Assembly (NCBI GenBank): GCA_020171895.1 | Contig: JAIVAN010000005.1 | Location: 186,001 to 250,000 of the forward strand | Direction: 5' to 3' | Origin: Bacillus timonensis | GTDB lineage: Bacteria; Bacillota; Bacilli; Bacillales; Bacillaceae_L | DNA: 64,000 nucleotides | In this document: positions 27,168 through 36,315 of the stretch, in pieces | Layout of the letters: every line of letters begins with the position of its first letter | Numbering within the stretch: position 1 is the first letter of the stretch | Notes under the pieces: model-generated | Database searches by the model: none | The model's input: only the letters and a program-made list of their open reading frames with translations | What the model was told of the DNA's origin: nothing | Translations under genes and position numbers: made by a program

Positions 27168-27353
27168 TTAAACTCTAATATCTAAAAACTGTGAAAACGG
27201 AGATGGCTGCTGCATTTCACGGATGTTCTTTTCAGGATCATCAAGAACTTCTTTGATTTTTCCTTTAATCGTTTGTTCAGCCGTTTGCTTTATGTTTTGG
27301 ATCTCTTGAGCCATTGGACTTTGTACGGTTACTCCTCCAACTGACATCGGCAT
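27168..27353 (-). CDS. Hypothetical 61-aa protein, antisense in the flagellar block
   Basis: Unrecognised small protein. It starts MPMSVGGVTVQSPMAQEI, has a charged amphipathic helix (QTIKGKIKEVLDDPEKNIRE) and ends SPFSQFLDIRV. No signal peptide or Cys. It is well supported as a gene: perfect TAGGAGGTGG seven bases before ATG, its own -10/-35 and a terminator. It runs opposite to all flagellar genes around it. A regulator or export-related partner of flagellins is possible but unproven. Confidence 0.75.
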   Translation of the reverse strand: MPMSVGGVTVQSPMAQEIQNIKQTAEQTIKGKIKEVLDDPEKNIREMQQPSPFSQFLDIRV

Positions 27354-27390
27354 ATTTATCCACCTCCTACTTTATTTTCCTATTACTTCT

Positions 27391-27419
27391 ATTATACTAG
27401 GTATTCATAAAAGTTTGCA
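27391..27419 (-). promoter_or_regulatory. Sigma-A-type promoter of the antisense 61-aa gene
   Basis: On the minus strand: TGCAAA (27419-27414), 17 bp, TATAAT (27396-27391). The -10 is perfect and the -35 weak. Confidence 0.55.
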
Positions 27420-27500
27420 CTATGTATTCTTAATTTTCCTACATATTTCTCGATTTTTATTAAAAATTTAATATACTTTAAAATAGTGTTACAAATCTAT

Positions 27501-27527
27501 TAATCTTTTCTTCTTTTTAGCCGATAT
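27501..27527 (+). promoter_or_regulatory. Sigma-D promoter of flaG-fliD-fliS-fliT
   Basis: TAAT (27501-27504; consensus TAAA), 15 bp, GCCGATAT (27520-27527). Confidence 0.85.
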
Positions 27528-27565
27528 AAAAAGAAAATGTGTTAGTTTTCAGGAGGATGAATGTT

Positions 27566-27937
27566 ATGTCAGTTGACCGCATCTCTTCTAGCACATCTAT
27601 GAATTTCAGCTTAGAGACATCTAGAACAAAAACGGTATCAGAAGACCAAAAGGTAGAAATTAAAGCAGAGACAAATAAACAAGAAGAGCGTAAATCAGAA
27701 CAGCAAGAAGTAACGCGAGAAAAGCTAAGAGATATTGTCGACAGCATGAATAAATTCGTTTTACCTTCTCAAACATCTGTGCAATTTGAGATGCATGACG
27801 AACTAGAAGAATATTACGTCAAGATAGTTGATAAAAAGACAGCAGAAGTGATTCGGGAAATTCCTTCTAAAAAAATGCTCGATATTTATGCGGCGATGAC
27901 AGAGTATCTCGGCTTAGTGGTAGACAAAAAGATTTAA
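27566..27937 (+). CDS. flaG: Flagellar protein FlaG (YvyC)
   Basis: A 123-aa FlaG-family protein encoded upstream of fliD. The N-terminal half is polar and Glu/Lys-rich; the FlaG domain (about 65-123) reads VQFEMHDELEEYYVKIVDK, then EVIREIPSKKMLDIYAAM. In other bacteria FlaG affects filament length. Start ATG 27566 is nine bases after AGGAGG; ATG 27557 is also in frame. First gene of a sigma-D operon. Confidence 0.92.
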   Translation: MSVDRISSSTSMNFSLETSRTKTVSEDQKVEIKAETNKQEERKSEQQEVTREKLRDIVDSMNKFVLPSQTSVQFEMHDELEEYYVKIVDKKTAEVIREIPSKKMLDIYAAMTEYLGLVVDKKI

Positions 27938-27952
27938 AAGGTAGTGATAACA

Positions 27953-30010
27953 ATGAGAATCGGTGGATTAGCAAGTGGAATGGATATAGACACTCTTGTG
28001 AAAGACTTAATGAAGGCAGAACGAATGCCATTGGATAAGCTCAAGCAAAAAAAGCAAATACTCGAGTGGCAGCGAGACGATTATCGTTCGATGAATTCTC
28101 TTCTTCTATCATTTCGTAACGAAGTGTTTAATATGAAGCTTACTTCTTCATATCGAGCTCGTTCTACTACTTCAACGGATGATACGAGAGTGACGGCTAC
28201 TGCGACGAGTGCAGCAAGTGCATCATCGTATTCCATATCAGAAGTTTCGCAATTAGCAAGTGCGGCAACGAAGGTTAACACTGGAACACTTTCAGGTGCT
28301 ACAAAGATTGATGCTTCAAAAGGACTTTACGAAACTAGAAATGATTTTAGTGCTGGTGAAGCGGCGTTTCAATGGAAACAAGGGAATGTTGCATCAAAGA
28401 CGATATCTGCGACCTCGACAACAAAGAATTTTTCTTTAGATTTAAAAGCAGGTACACAATTAATCAATGCCACTTCTGATACGGTTGTAAAAGTAAATGG
28501 TGAAGCCTATAAAGTTGTTTCAGCACCGACAACAAATGCAAAAGAAGTGTATGTGAAAAATGATGGCACATTAGAATTCGGTGCTGATATTCAATCTGGT
28601 AGCTCGATTAAAGTAGATTACTATACAGATTTTAAAATCGATGAGCCTACAATCTCGACTGCTACGAAAGAAATCCAACTCACGAAGGGTTCCGTTGTAG
28701 GAGGGAGCTTATCGTTAGACGTTGGAGGAACAATTTACACGAATACCGGTGCAGATCCAACGCAATTAATTGATGGTTCTAGTACTGTCGTCGGTACAAT
28801 CGACCTTAACACTGGAAAAATAACCATGAATAATGACATTGCGGCAAACACAGCAGTAAAAGCAACGTATAAACAAAACTATTTCACGTTCGACGTTACT
28901 TCCCATACATCAAAAGGGGCAGTAACAGAGAAATTTGGTGTCCAAGGTACGGAATCATTGAACACAGTCATCGGCCGAATCAATAATTCAAACGCTGGAG
29001 TAACCGCGTTCTACGATTCCTTTTCAGATAAAATGACACTAACTAGAAAAGAAACTGGGAACTACCGTGGGTTGGATTCAAGTGATGCAGGCTTTAGCGC
29101 TGCAGCTGACGATGAGATTGTTACTTCTGCTGGTTTTTTAAACGACGTGTTAAAATTTGGTGGCGCTGTTGAAAAGGGTGGAGAAAATGCTGTTTTCACA
29201 GTAAATGGTCTTACAACTGAGCGTTCAACGAACTCTTTTGAAATGAGTGGGGTTACATTTACACTTAAAAAGACCTTTGCTGCAACCGACCCTGCTGTTT
29301 CAGTATCTGTAGGAAACGACACAAATAAAGTGTTTGATAAAATCAAAGCATTTGTTGAAAAATACAATGAAACGATTGGAAAAATCCAAGAAAAGATTTC
29401 AGAAGATCGTTATCGTACGTATCAACCTTTAACAGATGATGAAAGAGAATCCCTTTCTGATAAAGAAGTTGAGATGTGGGAAGAAAAGGCAAAGAGCGGA
29501 TTACTTCGCAGAGATAGCATGTTATCGTCTGGACTTAGTAGCATGCGTCTAGATTTTAACAACCAAGTATCCGATGCAACAATTGATCCGAAGTACAACC
29601 AATTAGCGACAATCGGTATAAAAACCTCGAGTAACTATTTAGAGGGTGGAAAGCTAATCATTGATGAAGCCAAACTAAAAGCGGCGATTCAAGACAATCC
29701 TGAAGCAGTTGAAAAATTGTTTACTAACAGTGGTACAACTGATAGCCAAAAAGGGTTAGCGGTGAGACTATATGACACCGTAAATGAAATCATGGATAAA
29801 GTGAAGCAACGTGCAGGAAACTCTTTTTCTACGACTCAGCAGTATTTAATTGGTCGAAATCTAACAAGTATTGATAAGCGAATTGATAGTTTTGAAGACA
29901 AGCTAGTTCGTGTAGAAGACCGCTACTGGCGTCAATTCACAGCAATGGAAAAAGCAATTCAAAAATCGAACGAACAAGCAATGTATTTAATGCAACAGTT
30001 CTCAATGTAA
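27953..30010 (+). CDS. fliD: Flagellar filament cap protein FliD
   Basis: Secreted cap protein (HAP2) that helps flagellin fold at the filament tip. N-terminus MRIGGLASGMDIDTLVKDLM; C-terminal FliD domain has LDFNNQVSDATIDPKYNQLA, LATIGIKTSS, and a terminal coiled coil ending MEKAIQKSNEQAMYLMQQF. 685 aa against about 500 in B. subtilis; the extra residues are in the exposed central part (about 120-430). ATG 27953 was preferred over GTG 27944 because AAAGG is only two bases before the latter. Confidence 0.95.
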   Translation: MRIGGLASGMDIDTLVKDLMKAERMPLDKLKQKKQILEWQRDDYRSMNSLLLSFRNEVFNMKLTSSYRARSTTSTDDTRVTATATSAASASSYSISEVSQLASAATKVNTGTLSGATKIDASKGLYETRNDFSAGEAAFQWKQGNVASKTISATSTTKNFSLDLKAGTQLINATSDTVVKVNGEAYKVVSAPTTNAKEVYVKNDGTLEFGADIQSGSSIKVDYYTDFKIDEPTISTATKEIQLTKGSVVGGSLSLDVGGTIYTNTGADPTQLIDGSSTVVGTIDLNTGKITMNNDIAANTAVKATYKQNYFTFDVTSHTSKGAVTEKFGVQGTESLNTVIGRINNSNAGVTAFYDSFSDKMTLTRKETGNYRGLDSSDAGFSAAADDEIVTSAGFLNDVLKFGGAVEKGGENAVFTVNGLTTERSTNSFEMSGVTFTLKKTFAATDPAVSVSVGNDTNKVFDKIKAFVEKYNETIGKIQEKISEDRYRTYQPLTDDERESLSDKEVEMWEEKAKSGLLRRDSMLSSGLSSMRLDFNNQVSDATIDPKYNQLATIGIKTSSNYLEGGKLIIDEAKLKAAIQDNPEAVEKLFTNSGTTDSQKGLAVRLYDTVNEIMDKVKQRAGNSFSTTQQYLIGRNLTSIDKRIDSFEDKLVRVEDRYWRQFTAMEKAIQKSNEQAMYLMQQFSM

Positions 30011-30029
30011 GACAAAGGAGTGTAAAACG

Positions 30030-30431
30030 ATGGCAATGAATAATCCATATCAATCCTATCAACAGAATTCTGTGAATACTGCTTCACCAGGTGAGCTGAC
30101 ACTAATGTTATATAACGGCTGCTTACGTTTTATGAAGCTAGCTCGTAAGGCAATTGAAGAGAAAAACATCGAAGAGAAAAACACAAACCTTCAAAAAGCA
30201 CAAAACATCATTCGTGAACTAATGGTGACGTTAAATATGGATTACGAGGTGTCAAAAAACTTAATGTCCATGTATGACTATATCAACCGTCGTCTTATGG
30301 AAGTGAATTTGAAAAATGACCTTGAAATTTTATCAGAGGTAGAAGAGTATGTGACAGAATTCCGCGATACGTGGAAGCAAGCCGTTCAAACGAACAGACA
30401 GCGTCAATTTTCTCAAGGTGGTCAAGCGTAG
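30030..30431 (+). CDS. fliS: Flagellar export chaperone FliS
   Basis: Cytoplasmic helical chaperone (133 aa) that binds the flagellin C-terminus and prevents early polymerisation. Motifs NPYQSYQQNSVNTASPGEL, LMLYNGCLRFMKLA, YDYINRRLMEVN and FRDTWKQA. RBS AAAGGAG. Stop overlaps the GTG start of fliT by one base. Confidence 0.96.
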   Translation: MAMNNPYQSYQQNSVNTASPGELTLMLYNGCLRFMKLARKAIEEKNIEEKNTNLQKAQNIIRELMVTLNMDYEVSKNLMSMYDYINRRLMEVNLKNDLEILSEVEEYVTEFRDTWKQAVQTNRQRQFSQGGQA

Positions 30432-30781
30432 TGAGTGCGGTCCAATCACTCTATGAGATGACGAAGCATCTTCTACAAATCGTTGAATCTACTTTTTCAA
30501 AAGAAGATCGTGAAACAGTCATTGAAGAAATTAATGCTCTATTAGTAGAAAGAGATAATTTACTATCCGAGCTTCAAGCTCCTTATTCTGATGAAGAGAA
30601 GAATCTTGGAAAACAATTGATTGAAATGAATGCAGTGCTTGATGCGAAGCTAAAGGAAATCAAGCAACAAATTGGAGAAGATTTGAAGCAAGTCAAAAAA
30701 ACAAAAACGTCCACGAAGCAATACGTCAATCCCTATCAGGGGATGAACAACGACGGGATGTTTTTTGATAAACGAAAATAG
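30431..30781 (+). CDS. fliT: Flagellar chaperone FliT-like protein
   Basis: A 116-aa helical protein in the position of fliT. The start is GTG 30431, overlapping the fliS stop (TAGTG), with AAGGTGG nine bases upstream; a longer frame would overlap fliS by 60 bp. Sequence: VSAVQSLYEMTKHLLQIVES, LLVERDNLLSEL, and a C-terminal KQYVNPYQGMNNDGMFFDKR, typical of Bacillus FliT. FliT chaperones FliD. Poor conservation in the family lowers certainty. Confidence 0.85.
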   Translation: MSAVQSLYEMTKHLLQIVESTFSKEDRETVIEEINALLVERDNLLSELQAPYSDEEKNLGKQLIEMNAVLDAKLKEIKQQIGEDLKQVKKTKTSTKQYVNPYQGMNNDGMFFDKRK

Positions 30782-30791
30782 GTGTAACCCA

Positions 30792-31178
30792 ATGGTAAAA
30801 CTGAATGAAGCTCAATACGAACTAATCAATCAATATAGGGATCTTCTCGATACAATCGATGAAGGATTCACGTATTTAATTGATAGCTTTTCAAACCTTG
30901 AACTAAGTCACGGTGACCGTATTCTTGCGGATATTTTCTCAGCACTAGTTCAAATTGGCACAACGAGTGACCAATTACTTAGCATCTTCCCTGAAAATCA
31001 TGAAGTCAGCATCCGCATTCATCTGTTCTCAGGGGTTCTAACTGAAATTGAAAAGCTTGAAGCAGTCATGCAAGACGAACTCCAAAAGCAATTACTCATA
31101 AAACTAACCATCTTCCCAGCCTACCTAGCCTGGAAAGAACAAGTGCAATCCGCACTTGAAAAGTATGTGTCACACTAA
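30792..31178 (+). CDS. Hypothetical helical protein after fliT
   Basis: A 128-aa protein, all-helical, acidic, with no signal or membrane segment (MVKLNEAQYELINQYRDLLD, GFTYLIDSFSNLEL, AYLAWKEQVQSALEKY). ATG 30792 follows AGGTG and is 10 bp after fliT; a terminator lies right behind it, so it is the last gene of the flaG operon. Family not recognised; its size, fold and place suggest another flagellar chaperone or regulator. Confidence 0.8.
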   Translation: MVKLNEAQYELINQYRDLLDTIDEGFTYLIDSFSNLELSHGDRILADIFSALVQIGTTSDQLLSIFPENHEVSIRIHLFSGVLTEIEKLEAVMQDELQKQLLIKLTIFPAYLAWKEQVQSALEKYVSH

Positions 31179-31180
31179 TC

Positions 31181-31202
31181 CCCTTGTTTGGGGATTTTTT
31201 TC
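31181..31202 (+). terminator. Terminator of the flaG-fliT operon
   Basis: CCCC-TTGTTT-GGGG hairpin followed by ATTTTTTT. Confidence 0.8.
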
Positions 31203-31203
31203 A

Positions 31204-31345
31204 TTAATGAAGTCTAAAATCATTCTATTAGAGCAAAGAAAAGTCCTTCATAAGGGGAATGAAGTCCAAAACCGATCCCGAGCATCAAGAAAAAGTCCTT
31301 CATAATTGGAATGAAGTCAAAAGCCAAGCCCGAGCATCAAGCAAC
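31204..31345 (+). repeat. Imperfect tandem repeat, period about 51 bp
   Basis: Two well-matched units start near 31241 and 31292 (AAGTCCTTCATAA, then GGAATGAAGTC, then CCCGAGCATCAAG), with degenerate units on either side. Each carries a CTTCAT / ATGAAG hairpin. A frame of 70 codons crosses it but lacks a ribosome binding site. The following 31350-31600 is very poor in G on this strand and has no gene. Confidence 0.7.
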
Positions 31346-31618
31346 CGCCCTTCATTCAAACCACATCCCAACAACACATACCAACTTCCCTCCCTACTTA
31401 TTTCCCGAATATCACAAAACCGTCAAATAAACTTCATCATTCACCCAATAATTTCCCCCATTTTTGGATAAAATAATAGTGAGATAATTATTTCACCCCA
31501 CAACCTAGAACTCACCTCAATTACCCTGACATAATCACAAAAAAGCAAGCATAAGATTATCACACCAACAACATCAACTAATTCACAAAATATTCACAAT
31601 TATTTTAAATTATTTTAT

Positions 31619-31653
31619 GTTTAAGCAGGAATTCAAACGGGTATTGTAGAAAT
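31619..31653 (+). promoter_or_regulatory. Overlapping sigma-B and sigma-H promoters of hpf
   Basis: GTTTAA (31619-31624), 14 bp, GGGTAT (31639-31644) is a perfect sigma-B promoter. AGGAATT (31627-31633), 15 bp, GAAAT (31649) fits sigma-H less exactly. B. subtilis hpf (yvyD) is likewise under both factors. Confidence 0.8.
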
Positions 31654-31686
31654 AGTTATCAAAGCCAATTTATTTTAAGGCTTTTG

Positions 31687-31765
31687 CTCTCGAACAAGCT
31701 TACTAAAAAAGCTTTGTTCATGAGAGATAGTATTACCTAAAGACTAGATGATCTAGTCGATTCAA
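31687..31765 (+). promoter_or_regulatory. Structured 5' leader of hpf
   Basis: The stem CTCTCGAACAAGCTT / AAGCTTTGTTCATGAGAG (31687-31726) is followed by the near-perfect hairpin GACTAGATGATCTAGTC (31743-31759) just before the AAAGGAGGAG ribosome binding site. The second hairpin could affect translation. Confidence 0.5.
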
Positions 31766-31780
31766 AGGAGGAGTTCTAGT

Positions 31781-32329
31781 ATGAATTACAACGTTCGAGG
31801 CGAAAACATTGAGGTAACTCCAGCATTACGTGAGTATGTTGAGAAGAAGTTAAGCAAATTAGAGCGCTATTTTGATGGTACTCCAGATGCGAATGCACAC
31901 GTAAACTTAAAAGTGAATAATAAAAATTCTAAAATAGAGGTTACGATTCCGATGACTCAGTTAGTTCTACGAGCAGAGGAAAACCACGCTGATATGTATG
32001 CGGCAATCGACCTTGTTGTTGACAAGCTTGAGCGCCAAATTCGAAAACATAAAACGAAAGTAAATCGTAAATTCCGTGATCAAGGTGCTACACGCACGTT
32101 ATTTGCAAATGGTGATTCAAAAGTAGCCGTTCAAGAAGTAGATGAAGAGGATTATGAGTTAGTTCGTACGAAGCGTTTTAACTTAAAGCCAATGGACAGT
32201 GAGGAAGCCATTCTTCAAATGAACATGTTAGGTCATAGCTTCTTCGTTTTCACTAACGCTGACACAAATACTACAAATGTCGTGTACCGCCGTGATGATG
32301 GACGATATGGCATTATCGAACCAAACTAA
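31781..32329 (+). CDS. hpf: Ribosome hibernation promoting factor, long form
   Basis: Long-form HPF (182 aa) that pairs 70S ribosomes into inactive 100S dimers in stress and stationary phase. N-terminal S30AE domain: MNYNVRGENIEVTPALREYV, KLSKLERYFD, and RQIRKHKTKVNRK; C-terminal dimerisation domain: VRTKRFNLKPMDSEEAILQM, LGHSFFVFTNADT and YRRDDGRYGIIEP. RBS AAAGGAGGAG. Controlled by the sigma-B/sigma-H promoters upstream. Confidence 0.97.
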   Translation: MNYNVRGENIEVTPALREYVEKKLSKLERYFDGTPDANAHVNLKVNNKNSKIEVTIPMTQLVLRAEENHADMYAAIDLVVDKLERQIRKHKTKVNRKFRDQGATRTLFANGDSKVAVQEVDEEDYELVRTKRFNLKPMDSEEAILQMNMLGHSFFVFTNADTNTTNVVYRRDDGRYGIIEPN

Positions 32330-32350
32330 ATCGATCATATGATCACATAA

Positions 32351-32378
32351 GCACAGTCCTTTGTGGCTGTGCTTTTTT
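32351..32378 (+). terminator. Terminator of hpf
   Basis: GCACAGTCC / GGCTGTGC hairpin with six T. Confidence 0.9.
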
Positions 32379-32413
32379 CCTTTTACATAAGAGCCCATCA
32401 TTTCCGTTATCTG

Positions 32414-32442
32414 TTGTTCCTACTGGCTGTTAGTGTTAATAT
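32414..32442 (+). promoter_or_regulatory. Sigma-A promoter of secA
   Basis: TTGTTC (32414-32419), 17 bp, TAATAT (32437-32442). Confidence 0.55.
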
Positions 32443-32514
32443 AAAAGGAAGATTACTTTATCTGAAAATTACTATTTTGCTATTACATAATTTATATAAA
32501 GAGGAGCGTTCATC

Positions 32515-35022
32515 ATGCTTGGAATATTAAATAAAGTATTTGATCCAAACAAACGCCAATTAAAGAGATACGAGGCGTTAGCTGATAAAATCGAAGCCCT
32601 ACGCCCAGAAATGGAGAAGCTATCTGATGATGAAATTCGTCTAAAGACAGCCGAATTCAAGGGTCGTTATGAAAAAGGGGAAACGTTAGATGACCTTTTA
32701 GTTGAAGCTTTTGCAGTTGTTCGTGAGGCGGCAAAGCGTGTACTAGGTCTTCATCCATACCGTGTTCAATTAATGGGGGGGATGTCCCTTCATGAAGGAA
32801 ATATATCTGAGATGAAAACAGGGGAAGGTAAAACATTAACTTCTACAATGCCTGTTTATTTAAATGCGTTAACTGGTAAAGGTGTTCACGTTGTAACTGT
32901 CAACGAATACCTTGCAAGTCGTGATGCACATGAAATGGGTCAACTTTATGACTTCTTAGGCCTCACTGTTGGTCTTAACTTAAATGGTCTTTCTCGTGAA
33001 GAAAAAATTGAAGCCTATCGTGCTGATATTACGTATAGCACCAATAACGAGTTAGGTTTTGATTATTTACGTGATAACATGGTGTTATACAAAGAGCAGA
33101 TGGTACAACGTCCGCTTCATTTTGCCGTTATCGATGAGGTTGACTCCATCTTAATTGATGAAGCGCGTACACCGTTAATTATCTCAGGTACTGCGGCAAA
33201 ATCAACGTCACTTTACATTCAAGCAAATGCATTTGTTCGTGCATTAAAGCGTGATGAAGATTATACATTTGATGAAAAGACAAAAGGTGTTCAATTAACA
33301 GAAGAAGGTATTACGAAGGCTGAAAAAGGCTTTAATATTGATAACTTGTTCGACATTCGTCACGTTGCCTTGATTCACCACATTAACCAAGCGTTAAAAG
33401 CACATTCAAGTATGATTCGTGATGTTGATTATGTAGTTGAAGAAGGCGAAGTCGTCATCGTTGACTCATTCACAGGACGTCTCATGAAAGGTCGCCGTTA
33501 TAGTGATGGTTTGCATCAAGCGATTGAAGCAAAGGAAGGGTTAGAAATTCAAAATGAAAGCATGACACTTGCGACGATTACGTTCCAGAACTACTTCCGT
33601 ATGTATGAAAAGCTGTCAGGTATGACAGGTACAGCGAAGACAGAGGAAGAGGAGTTCCGTAACATTTACAATATGAATGTTGTCGTGATTCCGACAAACC
33701 GTCCGATTGCTCGTGATGATCGTGCTGACTTAATTTTTAACACGATTGATGGCAAGTTCCGCGCGGTGGTTGAAGATATTGCGGAGCGTCATGCGAAAGG
33801 TCAACCAGTACTTGTTGGTACTGTTGCGGTTGAAACATCTGAGCTTATTTCTAAATACCTTTCGAAAAAAGGAATCCCACATAATGTCTTAAATGCGAAA
33901 AATCATGGTCGTGAAGCGGAGATTATTGAAAACGCTGGTCAAACTGGAGCAGTTACAATTGCAACGAATATGGCAGGTCGTGGAACAGATATCAAGCTTG
34001 GCGAAGGTGTTAAGGAAGTTGGCGGTTTAGCCGTTATCGGTACAGAAAGACACGAGAGTAGACGTATTGATAATCAGCTCCGTGGACGTTCTGGTCGTCA
34101 AGGAGATCCAGGTGTGACACAATTCTATCTTTCAATGGAAGATGAACTGATGCGTCGTTTCGGTTCAGACAACATGAAAGCAATGATGGAACGTCTTGGA
34201 ATGGATGATACTCAACCTATCCAAAGTAAAATGGTTTCAAGAGCTGTTGAATCTGCGCAAAAACGTGTTGAGGGTAATAACTTCGATGCACGTAAGCAGC
34301 TTTTACAATATGATGACGTATTACGTCAGCAACGTGAAATTATTTATGCTCAGCGTTTAGAAGTGTTAGAGTCAGAGAACCTCAGGGAAGTTGTTGAAAA
34401 AATGATTGTATCAAGCATCGAGCGTAATGTCGGTGTTCATACAGCTGATGAGCTTCCTGAAGAGTGGAACTTAAAAGCAATCATCGATTACCTGAATGCA
34501 AACCTATTATTCGAAGGCGATGTTACAGAGAGCGATTTAAAAGGTAAAGAGCCAGAGGAAATGGTTGAGCTAATTACGACGAAAGTAAAACAACGTTACG
34601 ATGAAAAAGAAGCAGAATTAACAGAGGAACAAATGCGTGAATTTGAAAAGGTGGTTGTTCTTCGTGCGGTTGATACAAAATGGATGAGTCACATTGATGC
34701 AATGGATCATATGCGTCAAGGTATTCACCTACGTGCTTACGGACAAATTGATCCATTACGTGAGTACCAAATGGAAGGATTTACGATGTTTGAATCAATG
34801 ATTGCATCAATTGAAGAAGATATCGCAAAATATGTGATGAAGGCTCAAATCCGTAACAACCTAGAGCGTGAAGAAGTGGCAAAAGGCCAACAAGCTGTTC
34901 ATCCAAAAGAGGGAGACGAAGCACCTAAGAAAAAGCCGATTAAAAAGGCAATTAATGTAGGGCGTAACGATCCTTGTATTTGTGGCAGTGGTAAAAAGTA
35001 TAAGAATTGTTGTGGACAATAA
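32515..35022 (+). CDS. secA: Preprotein translocase ATPase SecA
   Basis: Motor ATPase of the Sec export system, at the membrane. Walker [20 protein letters not shown]-type box [18 protein letters not shown]; preprotein cross-linking domain; motif [30 protein letters not shown]-terminal zinc finger [19 protein letters not shown]. 835 aa, usual length for Bacilli. ATG 32515 after AGAGGAG. Needed for export of the surface proteins in this window. Confidence 0.98.
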   Translation: MLGILNKVFDPNKRQLKRYEALADKIEALRPEMEKLSDDEIRLKTAEFKGRYEKGETLDDLLVEAFAVVREAAKRVLGLHPYRVQLMGGMSLHEGNISEMKTGEGKTLTSTMPVYLNALTGKGVHVVTVNEYLASRDAHEMGQLYDFLGLTVGLNLNGLSREEKIEAYRADITYSTNNELGFDYLRDNMVLYKEQMVQRPLHFAVIDEVDSILIDEARTPLIISGTAAKSTSLYIQANAFVRALKRDEDYTFDEKTKGVQLTEEGITKAEKGFNIDNLFDIRHVALIHHINQALKAHSSMIRDVDYVVEEGEVVIVDSFTGRLMKGRRYSDGLHQAIEAKEGLEIQNESMTLATITFQNYFRMYEKLSGMTGTAKTEEEEFRNIYNMNVVVIPTNRPIARDDRADLIFNTIDGKFRAVVEDIAERHAKGQPVLVGTVAVETSELISKYLSKKGIPHNVLNAKNHGREAEIIENAGQTGAVTIATNMAGRGTDIKLGEGVKEVGGLAVIGTERHESRRIDNQLRGRSGRQGDPGVTQFYLSMEDELMRRFGSDNMKAMMERLGMDDTQPIQSKMVSRAVESAQKRVEGNNFDARKQLLQYDDVLRQQREIIYAQRLEVLESENLREVVEKMIVSSIERNVGVHTADELPEEWNLKAIIDYLNANLLFEGDVTESDLKGKEPEEMVELITTKVKQRYDEKEAELTEEQMREFEKVVVLRAVDTKWMSHIDAMDHMRQGIHLRAYGQIDPLREYQMEGFTMFESMIASIEEDIAKYVMKAQIRNNLEREEVAKGQQAVHPKEGDEAPKKKPIKKAINVGRNDPCICGSGKKYKNCCGQ

Positions 35023-35026
35023 TTTT

Positions 35027-35054
35027 TAGGTGAGAGTTATCTCTCACCTTTTAC
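35027..35054 (+). terminator. Terminator-like hairpin between secA and prfB
   Basis: GGTGAGAG-TTAT-CTCTCACC followed by TTTTAC. The short T run suggests partial termination. Confidence 0.7.
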
Positions 35055-35084
35055 ATGGATAAAAATCCTAATGAGGTGACTATT

Positions 35085-36183
35085 TTGGAACTAGTAGAAA
35101 TTAAACACGAGTTAGAAAAAATGGCTAAGAAATTAGCGGACTTTAGGGGGTCTCTTTGACCTCGAAAATAAACAAGCTCGCATTCAAGAATTAGATGAGC
35201 AAATGTCAATGCCAGATTTTTGGAACGACCAAAACGCTGCGCAAACGGTCATTAACGAAGCAAATGGCTTGAAGGAAGTAGTAGGAGAATTTAACGAGCT
35301 GTTTGAAACGTATGAAAACCTTGAGCTTACGTATGAGCTTGTAAAAGAGGAACCTGATGAAGACCTTCTTGCAGAGCTTATTGAGGAAGTAAAAGCCGTT
35401 ACAAAGCAAATGGCTGAATTTGAGTTACAGCTTTTATTAAGCGAGCCTTATGACAAAAACAATGCGATTCTTGAATTGCACCCTGGTGCTGGTGGAACAG
35501 AATCTCAAGATTGGGGTTCAATGCTTCTTCGTATGTACACGCGTTGGGCTGAGCGTAAAGGCTTTAAAGTTGAAACACTTGATTACTTACCGGGTGATGA
35601 AGCGGGAATTAAAAGTGTTACTCTACTAATAAAAGGCCATAATGCCTATGGATATTTAAAAGCTGAAAAAGGTGTACACCGACTTGTTCGTATCTCGCCA
35701 TTCGATTCATCAGGTCGTCGCCATACCTCATTTGTATCTTGTGAGATTATGCCGGAATTCAATGATGAAATCGATATTGAGATTCGTACGGAAGATTTAA
35801 AAATCGATACGTACCGTGCAAGCGGAGCTGGTGGTCAGCATATTAACACTACTGACTCAGCTGTTCGTATTACACACCTTCCGACAAATACAGTTGTTAC
35901 CTGTCAAACAGAGCGCTCACAAATTAAAAACCGTGAACGCGCCATGAAAATGCTTAAAGCAAAACTCTATCAATTAAAAATTGAAGAGCAAGAAGCTGAA
36001 CTTGCAGAAATTCGTGGTGAGCAAAAGGATATTGGTTGGGGAAGTCAAATCCGCTCCTACGTGTTCCATCCATACTCAATGGTAAAAGACCACCGTACTA
36101 ATACGGAGGTTGGAAATACCCAAAGTGTGATGGACGGTGACTTGGATCTTTTTATCAATGCGTACCTTCGTTCAAAATTATAG
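35085..36183 (+). CDS. prfB: Peptide chain release factor 2 (programmed frameshift)
   Basis: Releases peptides at UGA and UAA stop codons. The gene is in two frames: 35085-35156 and 35158-36183, joined by +1 slippage at CTT-TGA, giving 365 aa. The start is TTG 35085, six bases after GAGGTG ([20 protein letters not shown]). Visible: SPF codon-recognition tripeptide in [12 protein letters not shown], the GGQ catalytic loop in [17 protein letters not shown], and [20 protein letters not shown]. Translation is autoregulated because low RF2 favours the frameshift. Confidence 0.97.
35142..35160 (+). promoter_or_regulatory. prfB programmed +1 frameshift site
   Basis: TTTAGGGGGTCTCTTTGAC: an internal Shine-Dalgarno-like AGGGGG lies three bases before CTT, followed by in-frame TGA C. 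This is the classic RF2 recoding signal. Confidence 0.97.
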
Positions 36184-36191
36184 AATTCACT

Positions 36192-36225
36192 AAAAACTGT
36201 CTAGTTCACGCTAGACAGTTTTTTT
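36192..36225 (+). terminator. Terminator of prfB
   Basis: AAAACTGTCTAG / CTAGACAGTTTT with a six-base loop and a T run. Confidence 0.92.
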
Positions 36226-36315
36226 CGTTTTATGACAAATTTAGATATTTATTTCACTTATCTAATAAACATAGTAAAATATAAGTAGATACAGAAAAAA
36301 TGGGGGGAAGTATGT

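Noticed and set aside
31259-31471. 70-codon frame across the tandem repeat
   Set aside because: Built from the 51-bp repeat and G-poor DNA, no ribosome binding site, no protein-like composition.
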